Below, piece by piece: positions 40,931-51,630 of a stretch of 64,000 nucleotides of DNA. The position numbers were made by a program, and so were the translations under genes. Below the pieces are notes generated by a model. The model had not been told where the DNA came from. It searched no databases and saw nothing but the letters and a program-made list of their open reading frames with translations. The stretch spans positions 1 through 64,000 of the forward strand of contig NZ_CAJYHX010000003.1 of NCBI RefSeq assembly GCF_913774285.1, in the 5' to 3' direction. Origin of the DNA: an uncultured Sphingomonas sp. (GTDB taxonomy: Bacteria > Pseudomonadota > Alphaproteobacteria > Sphingomonadales > Sphingomonadaceae). Within the stretch, counting starts at the first letter, position 1. Each line of letters begins with the position of its first letter.

Positions 40931-41910
40931 TCCTGCTGGTCGAACGGGCCCGGACGGCGGGCCGGGGGCGCTGGCGGAGCAGGGGGCTTGGGTGCGCCGC
41001 CGGACAGCGCGTCCCTGGCGAGTTCGCCGATACCGCCCAGCGTGCCGATCAGCTGGGTCGCCTCGACCGGGAACAGGATCGTCTTGGCATTGGGCGAGGT
41101 GGCGAACTTGCCGACCGCCTCGACATATTTCTGCGCGATGAAATAGTTGAGCGACTGGGCGCTGCCGGACTCGATCGCGTCGGAGACCAGCCGGGTCGCC
41201 TCCGCCTCGGCCTGGGCGGCGCGCTCGCGAGCCTCGGCGTCGCGGAAGGCGGATTCGCGGCGCCCCTCGGCCTCCAGGATCCGCGCCTGCTTCTGCCCCT
41301 CGGCGCGCAGGATCTCCGACTGGCGGCTGCCCTCGGCCTCGAGGATGTTGGCGCGCTTCTCGCGCTCGGCCTTCATCTGGCGGCCCATCGCGTTGACGAT
41401 GTCGGCGGGCGGGCGGATGTCCTTGATCTCGACGCGGGTGATCTTCACCCCCCAGGGCGTCGTTGCATGGTCGACCACCGAGAGCAGCCGCGCGTTGATC
41501 TCGTCGCGCTTGGACAGCGTCTCGTCCAGGTCCATCGACCCCATCACGGTGCGCAGGTTCGTCGTGGTCAGCTGGAGCAGCGCGACATAGAGGTCCGACA
41601 CCTCATAGGCGGCCTTGGCGGCATCCAGCACCTGGAAGAACACCACCCCGTCGGTGGAGATCATCGCATTGTCCTTGGTGATGATCTCCTGTCCCGGAAT
41701 GTCGATCACCTGTTCCATCATGTTCACCTTGCGGCCGACACGGTAGAAAAAGGCGGGGTAGAAGTTGAAGCCGGGCGCGGCGACGGTGGTGAAGCGGCCG
41801 AAATGCTCGATCGTGTACTGATAGCCCTGGGTCACGATCTTCACGCTGACCAGCAGGTAGAACAGCACCAGTGCCACCAGACCGGCCAGAAACACGAAAA
41901 GCACGTCCAT
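40927..41910 (-). CDS. SPFH/band 7 (stomatin/QmcA-like) membrane protein
   Basis: The 327-residue product has one N-terminal transmembrane helix ([20 protein letters not shown]) followed by the band 7 domain ([20 protein letters not shown] to about residue 200). A charged coiled coil rich in [22 protein letters not shown] repeats follows (about 205-260), then a proline-rich tail. I placed the start at 41910 rather than 41931 because it begins the transmembrane helix. It forms an operon with nfeD. Such proteins form homo-oligomeric rings in the inner membrane. Confidence 0.92.
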   Translation of the reverse strand: MDVLFVFLAGLVALVLFYLLVSVKIVTQGYQYTIEHFGRFTTVAAPGFNFYPAFFYRVGRKVNMMEQVIDIPGQEIITKDNAMISTDGVVFFQVLDAAKAAYEVSDLYVALLQLTTTNLRTVMGSMDLDETLSKRDEINARLLSVVDHATTPWGVKITRVEIKDIRPPADIVNAMGRQMKAEREKRANILEAEGSRQSEILRAEGQKQARILEAEGRRESAFRDAEARERAAQAEAEATRLVSDAIESGSAQSLNYFIAQKYVEAVGKFATSPNAKTILFPVEATQLIGTLGGIGELARDALSGGAPKPPAPPAPPARRPGPFDQQD

Positions 41911-41961
41911 ACGCCCCGACTCCCCTCGCAATGGGGCCTAGTGCTAGCATAGAGAGGCGCG

Positions 41962-42780
41962 ATGACCAGCATGGCTCTCGCTCCCCGTACCGCCCTGTTC
42001 CTGCCCGCATCGAATGCGCGTGCGATCGCCAAGGCGCGGACGCTCGATTGCGACATGGTGATCCTCGACCTGGAGGATGCCGTGAAGCCCGAGGACAAGG
42101 ATGCCGCGCGTCAGGCCGCGGTCGCGGCAATGGCGGAGGGCTTTGGCGAGCGGATCGCTGCCATCCGCATCAACGGGGTCGACACGCCAGAACACGAGGC
42201 CGATCTTGCCGCTGCCGCCCGTTCGGCGGCGGATCTGATCGTCGTACCCAAGGTGGAGGATGCCGCTTGCGCCGTGAGGGTCGCCGAGGCAGTCGGCAAG
42301 CCGATCCTGGCAATGATCGAGACGCCGGCCGGGGTCCTCGCCGCCGTGGCCATCGCCGCCCAGCCGGGCGTCACCGGGCTGATCGCCGGCACGAACGACC
42401 TGAAGTCCAGCCTCGGCATCCCTTCCGCGGCAGGGCGGGGCGGGCTATCGCTGGCGCTGCAGACGGTAGTGCTGGCTGCGCGTGCCGGAAACGCCTGGGC
42501 GCTTGACGGCGTGTTCAACGCGCTTGCCGATGCAGAGGGGCTTGCCGCCGAATGCCGCGAAGGCCGCGCGCTTGGCTTTGACGGCAAGACGCTGATCCAC
42601 CCAGGGCAGATCGCGATCGCTGCCAAAGCCTTTGGCGCGACCGCCGACGAGATCGCCGACGCGCGCGCCTTGCTTGCCGCGGCCCAGGGTGGTGCGGAGC
42701 GGTTCCGCGACCGGATGATCGAGGCGATGCACGTGGCGCAAGCCCGCGTTCTTCTGCAACGTGCTGGGGACGCCGAATAA
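41962..42780 (+). CDS. HpcH/HpaI aldolase / CitE-like CoA lyase
   Basis: The 272-residue product is a CitE-like enzyme of the malyl-CoA/citramalyl-CoA lyase superfamily. Signatures are FLPASNARAIAKA (residue about 13), DMVILDLEDAVKPEDK (about 31), IRINGVDTPEH (about 68), MIETPAGVL (about 115) and DGKTLIHPGQI (about 210). The glutamate in IETPAG and aspartate in LEDAV are the metal ligands. The substrate may be citramalyl-CoA or beta-methylmalyl-CoA; no neighbouring genes decide this. An ATG three codons later is an alternative start. Confidence 0.87.
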   Translation: MTSMALAPRTALFLPASNARAIAKARTLDCDMVILDLEDAVKPEDKDAARQAAVAAMAEGFGERIAAIRINGVDTPEHEADLAAAARSAADLIVVPKVEDAACAVRVAEAVGKPILAMIETPAGVLAAVAIAAQPGVTGLIAGTNDLKSSLGIPSAAGRGGLSLALQTVVLAARAGNAWALDGVFNALADAEGLAAECREGRALGFDGKTLIHPGQIAIAAKAFGATADEIADARALLAAAQGGAERFRDRMIEAMHVAQARVLLQRAGDAE

Positions 42781-44763
<1,983 letters not shown>

Positions 44764-44768
44764 GCGCG

Positions 44769-46544
44769 TTAGCCGGTCGCGGCGGGCCTTTGCTCGCTCG
44801 CGACCGGCGCCGGCACCTTGTCGGCATGACGAACCTGGTTGCGACCGCCGCGCTTGGCCGCATACAGCGCACGGTCCGCGTTGCGATACAGCTCCGCGAG
44901 GTCGACCCGGGGGCGTCCTTCGGCAACGCCGATGCTAATCGTCACCCGCTGGTCGCCGATGGTCGCGCGATGATCGCAGGCGGCGATCTCCGCGCGCACC
45001 TGCTCCGCGAAATCGAGAGCGGGCAGGTCGGGGGAAATGGTCAACAGCGCGAACTCCTCGCCACCCAGCCGGGCGACGGTGCAGTGCGCACTTTCCCACC
45101 GCGCCAGCCGCGCGGCGATCGTGCACAGCACGATATCCCCCGCGTCATGACCATGGTCGTCGTTGATCGCCTTAAAACGGTCTATGTCCAACAGCAGCAA
45201 CGCCACGGACGCCTGAGTCCGCGCCGCCGTCGCGATCAGCGCGTCGGCAGCATCCAGGAAGCCACGGCGGTTGCGGATCGCCGTCAGCGGATCGTGCTCC
45301 GCGAGCCGGCTGGCACGCGCCTCGGCCGCGCGCGCGAGGTCACGCTCGGTGCGCAGACGGGCAAGCCGGCGGCTGGCGGCGAAGGACAGCCACAGCGTCT
45401 GCCAGGCCGAGGCGAACAGCACCAGGATCTGTGGCCCTCCGCCCCAGAACAGCGTGCCGAGATCGACCAGCTGCGTGAGCCCGAGCGCGGCCATCGGTAC
45501 CGACCAGGCCGCGATCAGGTCGCGTGCCTCCTCGCTGCCGCGGCGGGCGCCCACGATCAGACATGCCAGCACCGCCAGCAGATTGCCCAGCACCGCAGCG
45601 GCAAGCGGGGGCCCGATGGTTTCGATCAAGGCGCCCCGCGCCAGCGTCGCGGGGACCCCGAGCACTGCAACGGCGACGCCTAGCGCGAGCGCCGTGGCTC
45701 GTAGCGACCCGGGGATTCTTCCTTTCTCCAGCGCGCTCGTCGCGCTCAGCGCGGCAAGCAGAACGGAGAGGGCGGACAGACCGGTGCTGGTCTGCGCGGC
45801 CAGCGTTCCGGCCATGCCGGGCGCGACCAGAAGGCCGAACTGCGACCAGATCGCGCCCCACAGGAACACGGTGGCGGCCCAGGCGCCTTGCCAGCCGAGA
45901 TAGGCGCGGCGCGTACCGATGGCGAGCGAAAGGTTGTATGCCGCACCGGCCAGCAACAGCGTGAGCGCAGCGCCGATTAGCGCGCCGAGCACCGCCGTTT
46001 CGATGCCGGCTTCGCCTGCGGGCACCAGGCGCAGCCGCAGCAACGGGTAGCTGGCGAGGCGATCGACGCGCAGCGTGACCGATCGCAGGCGGGTCTTCTG
46101 GTCGCTCGGCGTGAAGGTGATCTGGGCGCCGGGGCGCCAATGGTCCCCGAAGGCACCGGCGCGGACCTCCTGCCACTCGGTGCTGCCATCGGTATAGTGG
46201 AACGCAACCGCGAGCCGGTCGAACCGTGTCTGGTGGACGAGCAGCGTTGGGGCCACGCCACGGATGCCGTAGCGCTGCGGCTCCAATTGCAGCCACAACC
46301 GGGCAGCTTGATAGCCGGCGGGCTTGTCCCCGCAGCGGGAGCGCATCGCGGGTGGCTCGGCACTTGGCCCATCGATCGGCGTTACGGCGTGACATACACG
46401 CGAATCGAGCGGGATCGGAACCGCATGGGCCGCAACCGGCCCAAGCATCCACGCGAGCAGCAGCACGTGCCACCCGCGAAGAAACACCCACGCCGCCACG
46501 CCACGCACCGAACGCTTCCCCACAATCCCCACATCGCACCCCAT
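44769..46544 (-). CDS. 7TM diguanylate cyclase (GGDEF)
   Basis: The 591-residue product has a signal-like N-terminus (LLLAWMLGPVAAHA), a periplasmic sensory region (about 45-175) and seven to eight transmembrane helices (about 185-385), as in 7TMR-DISM proteins. A cytoplasmic GGDEF domain follows (DPLTAIRNRRGFLDA near 412, GGEEF at 494-498). The intact GGEEF and LLLDIDRFKAINDDHGHDAGD predict active synthesis of cyclic di-GMP. The RxxD inhibitory site five residues before GGEEF is absent, so product inhibition may be weak. CGGAG lies six bases before the ATG. The ligand is unknown. Confidence 0.9.
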   Translation of the reverse strand: MGCDVGIVGKRSVRGVAAWVFLRGWHVLLLAWMLGPVAAHAVPIPLDSRVCHAVTPIDGPSAEPPAMRSRCGDKPAGYQAARLWLQLEPQRYGIRGVAPTLLVHQTRFDRLAVAFHYTDGSTEWQEVRAGAFGDHWRPGAQITFTPSDQKTRLRSVTLRVDRLASYPLLRLRLVPAGEAGIETAVLGALIGAALTLLLAGAAYNLSLAIGTRRAYLGWQGAWAATVFLWGAIWSQFGLLVAPGMAGTLAAQTSTGLSALSVLLAALSATSALEKGRIPGSLRATALALGVAVAVLGVPATLARGALIETIGPPLAAAVLGNLLAVLACLIVGARRGSEEARDLIAAWSVPMAALGLTQLVDLGTLFWGGGPQILVLFASAWQTLWLSFAASRRLARLRTERDLARAAEARASRLAEHDPLTAIRNRRGFLDAADALIATAARTQASVALLLLDIDRFKAINDDHGHDAGDIVLCTIAARLARWESAHCTVARLGGEEFALLTISPDLPALDFAEQVRAEIAACDHRATIGDQRVTISIGVAEGRPRVDLAELYRNADRALYAAKRGGRNQVRHADKVPAPVASEQRPAATG

Positions 46545-46642
46545 GCGAAACTCCGCATGTACAAAGGATTGCCCTTTCTGGCTATCCGCCGCGAAACGCA
46601 GCTGCTTTGCATTCCGCAGGCGTTGGGCCTAGCGCTGCTGCC

Positions 46643-47830
46643 ATGACTCCTGCCGCACGTGTTCAAATGGCGATTGACCTGCTCGATCAGGTGATCGCGG
46701 CCGCCCGCAATCGCGGCGCTGCCGCCGATGTAGTACTCTCACGCTGGTTTGCCGAGCGGCGCTTCGCCGGGTCGATGGATCGCCGGGCGATCCGCGCACT
46801 CGTCTACGAGGCGATCCGGCGCTGCGGCGAGGTGCCGGTTTCCGGCCGCGCCGCGATGCTGGCGCTCGTACAGACGCAGCCGGCGCTGGCCGACCTGTTC
46901 GACGGCTCGCGCTACGGCCCTGCTGTGATCGCCGAGGGCGAACCGGTGGCAGGACAGGGAGTTGCTCCCGCCTGGCTGGAAGCAGCCTTCGAGGCCTCGG
47001 GGCTCGATGGCGCAGAGCGGGCGGCGCTGCTCGATCGTGCCCCGCTCGACTTGCGGGTCAACCGGCTCAAGTCGGACCCCGACGCCGTCGCCGCCCTGTT
47101 CGACGGCGCCGAGCGGCTCCCCCTCGCGCCCGACGCGCTGCGACTGCTCGAGGACACGCCGGTGGATCGCAGCGAGGCCTATGCCGAGGGCGGCTTTGAG
47201 GTGCAGGACGCCGGCAGTCAGCTGGTCAGCGCGCTGGCGGGGGCGGCGCCGGGGATGACCGTGATCGATCTCTGCGCGGGCGGCGGCGGCAAGACGCTGG
47301 CGCTGGCGGCCGCGATGGCCAACCAGGGCAGGATCCTCGCCTGCGACGTCGACCGGCCGCGTCTGTCGAAGCTGATGCCGCGGGCCGCGCGCGCGGGCGT
47401 CACTATTGCCGAGACGCTGCTGCTCAATCCTGGTCGCGAAGCCGAAGCACTTGCGGATTGGCGCGAGCAGGCGGATCTTGTGGTGGTCGACGCGCCCTGC
47501 TCGGGCACCGGCACGTGGCGGCGCAACCCGGAGGCGCGCTGGCGGCTGACACCGGCGCAGCTCGATCGCTATGTCGATACCCAAGCGCATCTGCTCGACG
47601 TCGCCGCGCGGCTGGTGCGGCCGGGCGGGGCACTGGTGCACATCGTCTGCTCGCTGCTCGATGCCGAGGGGGCGGGGCAGGTCGAGCGGTTCGTGGCGGC
47701 GCAACCCGGCTGGGCTGCGGTGCCGCTCGATGCCCCCGCAGGGCGTCCGCGCGGCGACGGGCTGCGGCTCACGCCGCTGCACGACACCACCGACGGGTTT
47801 TTTGTCGCGAAGCTGGTGCGGCAATGCTAG
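46643..47830 (+). CDS. rsmB: 16S rRNA m5C967 methyltransferase family protein
   Basis: RsmB-type enzymes methylate a cytosine of 16S rRNA with S-adenosylmethionine. The 395-residue product has an NusB-like N-terminal helical part (about 1-75) and a Rossmann methyltransferase domain. Visible motifs are VQDAGSQLVSALAGAAPG near 195, DLCAGGGGKTLALA near 215, the catalytic motif DAPCSGTGTWRRNP near 285 and the second cysteine motif VCSLLDAEG near 340. Both NOL1/NOP2/Sun cysteines are present. The sequence is short compared with E. coli RsmB (429). The assignment to RsmB rather than a paralogue is probable, not certain. Confidence 0.86.
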   Translation: MTPAARVQMAIDLLDQVIAAARNRGAAADVVLSRWFAERRFAGSMDRRAIRALVYEAIRRCGEVPVSGRAAMLALVQTQPALADLFDGSRYGPAVIAEGEPVAGQGVAPAWLEAAFEASGLDGAERAALLDRAPLDLRVNRLKSDPDAVAALFDGAERLPLAPDALRLLEDTPVDRSEAYAEGGFEVQDAGSQLVSALAGAAPGMTVIDLCAGGGGKTLALAAAMANQGRILACDVDRPRLSKLMPRAARAGVTIAETLLLNPGREAEALADWREQADLVVVDAPCSGTGTWRRNPEARWRLTPAQLDRYVDTQAHLLDVAARLVRPGGALVHIVCSLLDAEGAGQVERFVAAQPGWAAVPLDAPAGRPRGDGLRLTPLHDTTDGFFVAKLVRQC

Positions 47831-47859
47831 CCCGTGGCCATGGAGTTTCGGAGATGTTG

Positions 47860-48372
47860 ATGCGGTTCACGACGATCTCGGTGGCGGCGGCGCTGCTGGT
47901 GCTGACGGTTTCGACCAGCCTGAGCGCGCAGCGGCCCGACAGCCAGCTCGAACCCCGCTCGGTCGAGCTGGTGCGCCAGGCGCGCAGTGCCCAGGCGGCG
48001 GGCAATCTCGGCGGGGCCAATGATCTGCTCGAAAGCGCGCTGGCGGTCGATCCGCGCAACCGCGAGGCGTTCGTGCTGATCGCCGACATCGCGCGGACGC
48101 AGAACCTCCCCGGCAAGGCGATCCGCTTCTATGGCGAGGCGCTCAAGCTCGATCCCAACGACGTGACCGCGCTGCGCGGCCAGGGCGAGGCGATGGTCGC
48201 CAAGGGGGCGATGACGCGCGCCAAGGACAATCTCGCCAAGATCAAGACGATCTGCAAGACGGGCTGCGCCGATGCGACCACGCTCGCCGCGACGATCGCC
48301 AAGGGTCCGCCGCCGACGCCCACGCCGGTGGCAGCGAACGACAACGCCGCCAAGGACGCGGCCAAGCCCTGA
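47860..48372 (+). CDS. Exported tetratricopeptide-repeat protein
   Basis: The 170-residue product has a signal peptide (ISVAAALLVLTVSTSLSAQ) and two to three TPR-like units between residues 45 and 125 (NLGGANDLLESALAVDPRN; LPGKAIRFYGEALKLDPND). An Ala/Pro-rich tail follows. The start at 47860 was chosen because CGGAG lies six bases upstream; ATG 47854 overlaps that site. It follows rsmB by 29 bp and may be cotranscribed. It is probably a periplasmic scaffold; no specific partner is visible. Confidence 0.82.
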   Translation: MRFTTISVAAALLVLTVSTSLSAQRPDSQLEPRSVELVRQARSAQAAGNLGGANDLLESALAVDPRNREAFVLIADIARTQNLPGKAIRFYGEALKLDPNDVTALRGQGEAMVAKGAMTRAKDNLAKIKTICKTGCADATTLAATIAKGPPPTPTPVAANDNAAKDAAKP

Positions 48373-48378
48373 CCGGGC

Positions 48379-48876
48379 TCAGCTGGGGGCGATCGCCGCC
48401 TCCAGCGCCCGCGCGCGGCTTTCCTGCGCGGCGACGATGTCGCCGGCGCGGTCCATGGCAGCCTGGAGCGCCGGGTAGTCGGGCTGGCCGGTCTGGGCGC
48501 GCTCGATCCGCAGCTGGTCCATGTCGGCGAGCGTCACCGCGGTGCGCGAGCGGATGCCGTCGAGCACGCTGAGCGCGGTCTGCGCATCGAGCCACGGGCT
48601 GGTACCCGCCGCCTGCCCGCGAGCACGCGCGACCTTCGCCTCGGCATCCTTCACCGCCGTCTGGAACTCGCTATCTGCCGAATCGATCTTCGCCGTGAGC
48701 GCCGCGATCCGCGCGTCGAGCGCCGCATCGGGCGTAGCTTGCGGAGCGGGGCGCTCCGGCTCGGTGAAGTTCAACCCTTCGTTCGCGCGCGGCAGCAGCG
48801 AGGGATAGCGCGTGGCGGGCTGGGCACAGCCGGCGAGCAGCGCGGTGCCAGCGGCGAGAAGGGGGAGCGATCGCAT
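48379..48876 (-). CDS. Predicted lipoprotein with helical core
   Basis: The 165-residue product has a lipoprotein signal (RSLPLLAAGTALLAGC, lipobox LLAGC). A proline-rich linker follows, then a helical region (ALDARIAALTAKIDSADSEF onwards) likely to form a coiled coil. GGGGGAG-type purines do not precede the start clearly. It is convergent with the TPR gene (six bases apart) and divergent from the tRNA gene. I do not recognise a functional family. Confidence 0.8.
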   Translation of the reverse strand: MRSLPLLAAGTALLAGCAQPATRYPSLLPRANEGLNFTEPERPAPQATPDAALDARIAALTAKIDSADSEFQTAVKDAEAKVARARGQAAGTSPWLDAQTALSVLDGIRSRTAVTLADMDQLRIERAQTGQPDYPALQAAMDRAGDIVAAQESRARALEAAIAPS

Positions 48877-48959
48877 GGGCTTGCCATATGCTTGTGGAAA
48901 ACTTGGCGCAACGGGGTTGCGCTCTCCGATTTCCGCCGATAAACGCTCGCCTCCACCAA

Positions 48960-49036
48960 GCGCCCGTAGCTCAGCTGGATAGAGCATCAGACTACGAATC
49001 TGAGGGTCGGACGTTCGAATCGTTCCGGGCGCGCCA
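48960..49036 (+). tRNA. tRNA-Arg (anticodon ACG)
   Basis: The 77-base sequence folds as a canonical tRNA. The acceptor GCGCCCG pairs with CGGGCGC, followed by discriminator G and an encoded CCA. The D arm has TAGCTCAGCTGGATAGA. The anticodon stem TCAGA/TCTGA encloses the loop CTACGAA with anticodon ACG at 48994-48996. The T loop is TTCGAAT. It reads CGU, CGC and CGA codons after A34 deamination. A terminator follows directly. Confidence 0.97.
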
Positions 49037-49039
49037 TAC

Positions 49040-49076
49040 CCCCCGCCAGAGCCTAGCTCGGCGGGGGTTTGTGTTT
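49040..49076 (+). terminator. Intrinsic terminator of the tRNA-Arg gene
   Basis: CCCCCGCC at 49040-49047 pairs perfectly with GGCGGGGG at 49060-49067 and is followed by TTTGTGTTT. It starts four bases after the CCA end of the tRNA. Confidence 0.88.
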
Positions 49077-49082
49077 CCGGGG

Positions 49083-49304
49083 TTAGGCGCGGGCCTCGAG
49101 GCTGTCGAGGATCTTGCCGCCGGCCATGAACACCGCGATCGGGCACACCGCGAACAGCAGCTTGCCGCCTACACCCGGATACAGGGTCATATAATGGAAG
49201 CCGCGCTCGACCGCGCCATTGGCGAGCCCGAAGATCACCAGGAACGCTTCGAACTTCGACTTGATCACGAAGAGGCGGCCGATGCGGTACAGCATGGCCG
49301 CCAC
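49083..49304 (-). CDS. Small membrane protein, unknown function
   Basis: The 73-residue product has an N-terminal amphipathic part with RIGRLFVIKSKFEAFLVIFG, the pattern ERGFHYMTLYPGVGGKLLFA, and a second hydrophobic run VCPIAVFMAGGKIL. Two membrane-associated segments are likely. It resembles a small conserved sphingomonad protein, by memory only. It is encoded opposite the tRNA just beyond the terminator and ends near it. Confidence 0.7.
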   Translation of the reverse strand: MAAMLYRIGRLFVIKSKFEAFLVIFGLANGAVERGFHYMTLYPGVGGKLLFAVCPIAVFMAGGKILDSLEARA

Positions 49305-49354
49305 GCAGCAAGCCGCGTGCCAGTCCCGGAAAAGCGTCGGTTCTCAGCCGGCGG

Positions 49355-50614
49355 TCATGGTAAGCTGTCAATTAACCCGACAAGGTCGAGCGCTTCGAGC
49401 AGCGCCGCGCGGGCGGCTTCGATGCGGGCGATCAGCGCCGGGTCGGCAATGGCGCTCGGGTCGATCGCCTCGGGCCAGTGTGCTTCGATGACCGCGGCGA
49501 TGCGGTCGAGCTTGGCAGCATCGACCAGGAACCGCGGATCGACGGTCGCCGGATCGGCGACGACACGCAGGCGGAGACAGGCGGGTCCGCCGCCATTGGC
49601 CATCGACTCGCGGACGTCGACCACTTCGACGCGGCGGATCGGTCCGTTGCCGGCGACATGGGCTTCCAGCCAGTGCCACACGCTCGGCGTGTCGCGGGCC
49701 TCGCTCGGCACGATCAGCACGGTGTCGCCGCCGGGCACGGTGACGAGCTGGGCGTTGAATAGATAGGAGGCGATCGCGTCGGCGAGGCTCACCCGGTCGG
49801 CGGGCACTTCGACGATCTCGACCTCGGGCATCGCCGTGCGCAGTCGGTCGTAGAAGCGCTCCTTGTCGGCAAAGGCCTGTTCGTGGGCGAACAGTACCCG
49901 GCCGTTCGCCACCGCGACGACATCATTATGGAACGCGCCGGCGGCAATCGCTTCCTCCGATTGCTGGACGAACAGCGTGCGATCCGGATCGAGCAGGTGC
50001 CGCCGCGCGACCGCGGCGCTGGCGTCGGGATGCTGGCGCGCCGGGAAGGGGCCGCCGGCGATGCCATAGACAAACACTTCCACGCCCGGCGCGTCGTGTG
50101 CGGGCGCGAGCCGCATATGGTTGGCCGCGCCCTCGTCGCCGAAGGGGGCGGGTACCGGGCCGTGGACGGCGAAGGCGGGATCGGCAAAGGCGAGACGGAG
50201 CTGTGCCAGCGTCTCCGGCCACTCATGGCTGCGGTGGGGCATCGTGACCAGATTGGCGACGCTGAGGTGGCAGCGGCCGTCGGCAGTATCGGGCGCGGGT
50301 GAGACGGTGGCGGCGTTGGCGGCCCACATCGGCGAGGCGGAGAGCGCCTGTGCCTGGCTGTGCGGCGGCGCCTGCTCGTAGCGGAGCCTGAGCTGGGCGA
50401 GCCAGCGATGATCGGGGCGGGCATGCGGCAGGAGGATGCCCTGGTGCAGCCCGAGCGCGAGATTGGCGCGCATCTTCGCGATGCCCTGCAAGGCGGCGGC
50501 ACGCGGGTGGGAAACGGCGCCGCGGTTGCGCGTCGCAGCGAGGTTGCCGGGGCTGAGCCCAGCGTAATTGTGGCTGGGCCCGACGATGCCGTCGAAATTG
50601 ATTTCCACCAGCAT
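49355..50614 (-). CDS. astB: N-succinylarginine dihydrolase
   Basis: AstB hydrolyses N2-succinylarginine to succinylornithine, ammonia and CO2 in the arginine succinyltransferase pathway. The 419-residue product begins MLVEINFDGIVGPSHNYAGL, a hallmark, and contains HARPDHRWLAQLRLRYEQAP near residue 68, FGDEGAANHMRLA near 160 and NGGGPACLRLRVV near 340. The start at 50614 overlaps the astA stop (TGATG), indicating coupling. It has the full expected length. Confidence 0.96.
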   Translation of the reverse strand: MLVEINFDGIVGPSHNYAGLSPGNLAATRNRGAVSHPRAAALQGIAKMRANLALGLHQGILLPHARPDHRWLAQLRLRYEQAPPHSQAQALSASPMWAANAATVSPAPDTADGRCHLSVANLVTMPHRSHEWPETLAQLRLAFADPAFAVHGPVPAPFGDEGAANHMRLAPAHDAPGVEVFVYGIAGGPFPARQHPDASAAVARRHLLDPDRTLFVQQSEEAIAAGAFHNDVVAVANGRVLFAHEQAFADKERFYDRLRTAMPEVEIVEVPADRVSLADAIASYLFNAQLVTVPGGDTVLIVPSEARDTPSVWHWLEAHVAGNGPIRRVEVVDVRESMANGGGPACLRLRVVADPATVDPRFLVDAAKLDRIAAVIEAHWPEAIDPSAIADPALIARIEAARAALLEALDLVGLIDSLP

Positions 50615-51630
50615 CAGCGCGCCACCCACAATACGCTGTCGCCCACCGACAGGCCCAGCGCCTCGGCCGAGACGGGGTCCAGCACGATTCCGCCGTCGGA
50701 CGGGGTGATCTGCGCGAGCGCCGACTGGAAATCGGACAGCGTGCCCGCGGCAACCAGCGCCGGCTCGCCGCCGCCGGCGATCGCCGTAATGGTCGCGCGC
50801 TGTGCCTCGCGCACTGTCTTCACCTGGTCGGTGCGAGCGGTCATGGTCGGGCCGCCATCGAAGATGTCGATATAGCTTTCGAACGCAAACCCCTCATTTT
50901 CCAGCATTCGCATCGCCGCGCGACCGGAGGGGTGGGGCAGGCCGATCACCGCGCGTGCGGTTTCCGAGAGCATGGCGGTATAGACCGGATGCTTGGGCAT
51001 CAGGTCGGCGATGAACTGGTTGCCGTGGGTGGCGTTGAACTCGTCCGCCTGCTGGAAATTCATCCCGAAGAAGCGTCCGGCAACGCCGTCCCAGAAGGGT
51101 GAGCCGCCGGCCTCGTCGATCACCCCGCGCAGTTCGGCGAGGATTCGGTCGGCGAAGCGCGTACGGTGCTGGGCGATGAACAGGTAGCGCGAGCGTGCGA
51201 GCAGCAGCCCCAGCCCGCCCGCGCGTTCGCCCGGGTGGAGGAACAGGCCGCCGACTTCGCTGCAGCCCTCGAGGTCGTTGACCAGACTTAAGATTTCAGC
51301 GCGGAAGGTGCGCTTAAGTTCCTGACTATGCTTGGTGACCGTCCCGATGCGGTAGCTGTAGAACGGCCATTTGTCGCCGACACGCGTGAAGATCTGGCAG
51401 GTCCCGCGCACTTCGCCGGTCTCGACATTTTCGAGGATCAGCACGAACAGGTCGTCGGCTACCTCGGCATCCTCGCCGCGCGCAAAGGCGGCGTGGCTGC
51501 GATCGAGCTTGGCGCGCAGGGCGGGCTTGTCCGGTGGCAGATTGGTGAAACCGCCGCCGGTTAGCTTGGCCATTTCATACAGATGCTGAAGATCCTCGTC
51601 GCGCGCAGCGCGGATGCGGAAGCTGCTCAT
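50614..51630 (-). CDS. astA: Arginine N-succinyltransferase
   Basis: AstA transfers succinate from succinyl-CoA to arginine, the first step of the AST pathway. The 338-residue product starts MSSFRIRAARDEDL and contains LTGGGFTNLPPDK near residue 25, SEVGGLFLHPGERAGGLGLLL near 140 and SPFWDGVAGRFFGMNF near 195. The start overlaps the stop of the upstream M20 hydrolase gene as ATGA. A longer upstream frame is shadow. astC, astD and astE are not in the window. Confidence 0.96.
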   Translation of the reverse strand: MSSFRIRAARDEDLQHLYEMAKLTGGGFTNLPPDKPALRAKLDRSHAAFARGEDAEVADDLFVLILENVETGEVRGTCQIFTRVGDKWPFYSYRIGTVTKHSQELKRTFRAEILSLVNDLEGCSEVGGLFLHPGERAGGLGLLLARSRYLFIAQHRTRFADRILAELRGVIDEAGGSPFWDGVAGRFFGMNFQQADEFNATHGNQFIADLMPKHPVYTAMLSETARAVIGLPHPSGRAAMRMLENEGFAFESYIDIFDGGPTMTARTDQVKTVREAQRATITAIAGGGEPALVAAGTLSDFQSALAQITPSDGGIVLDPVSAEALGLSVGDSVLWVAR

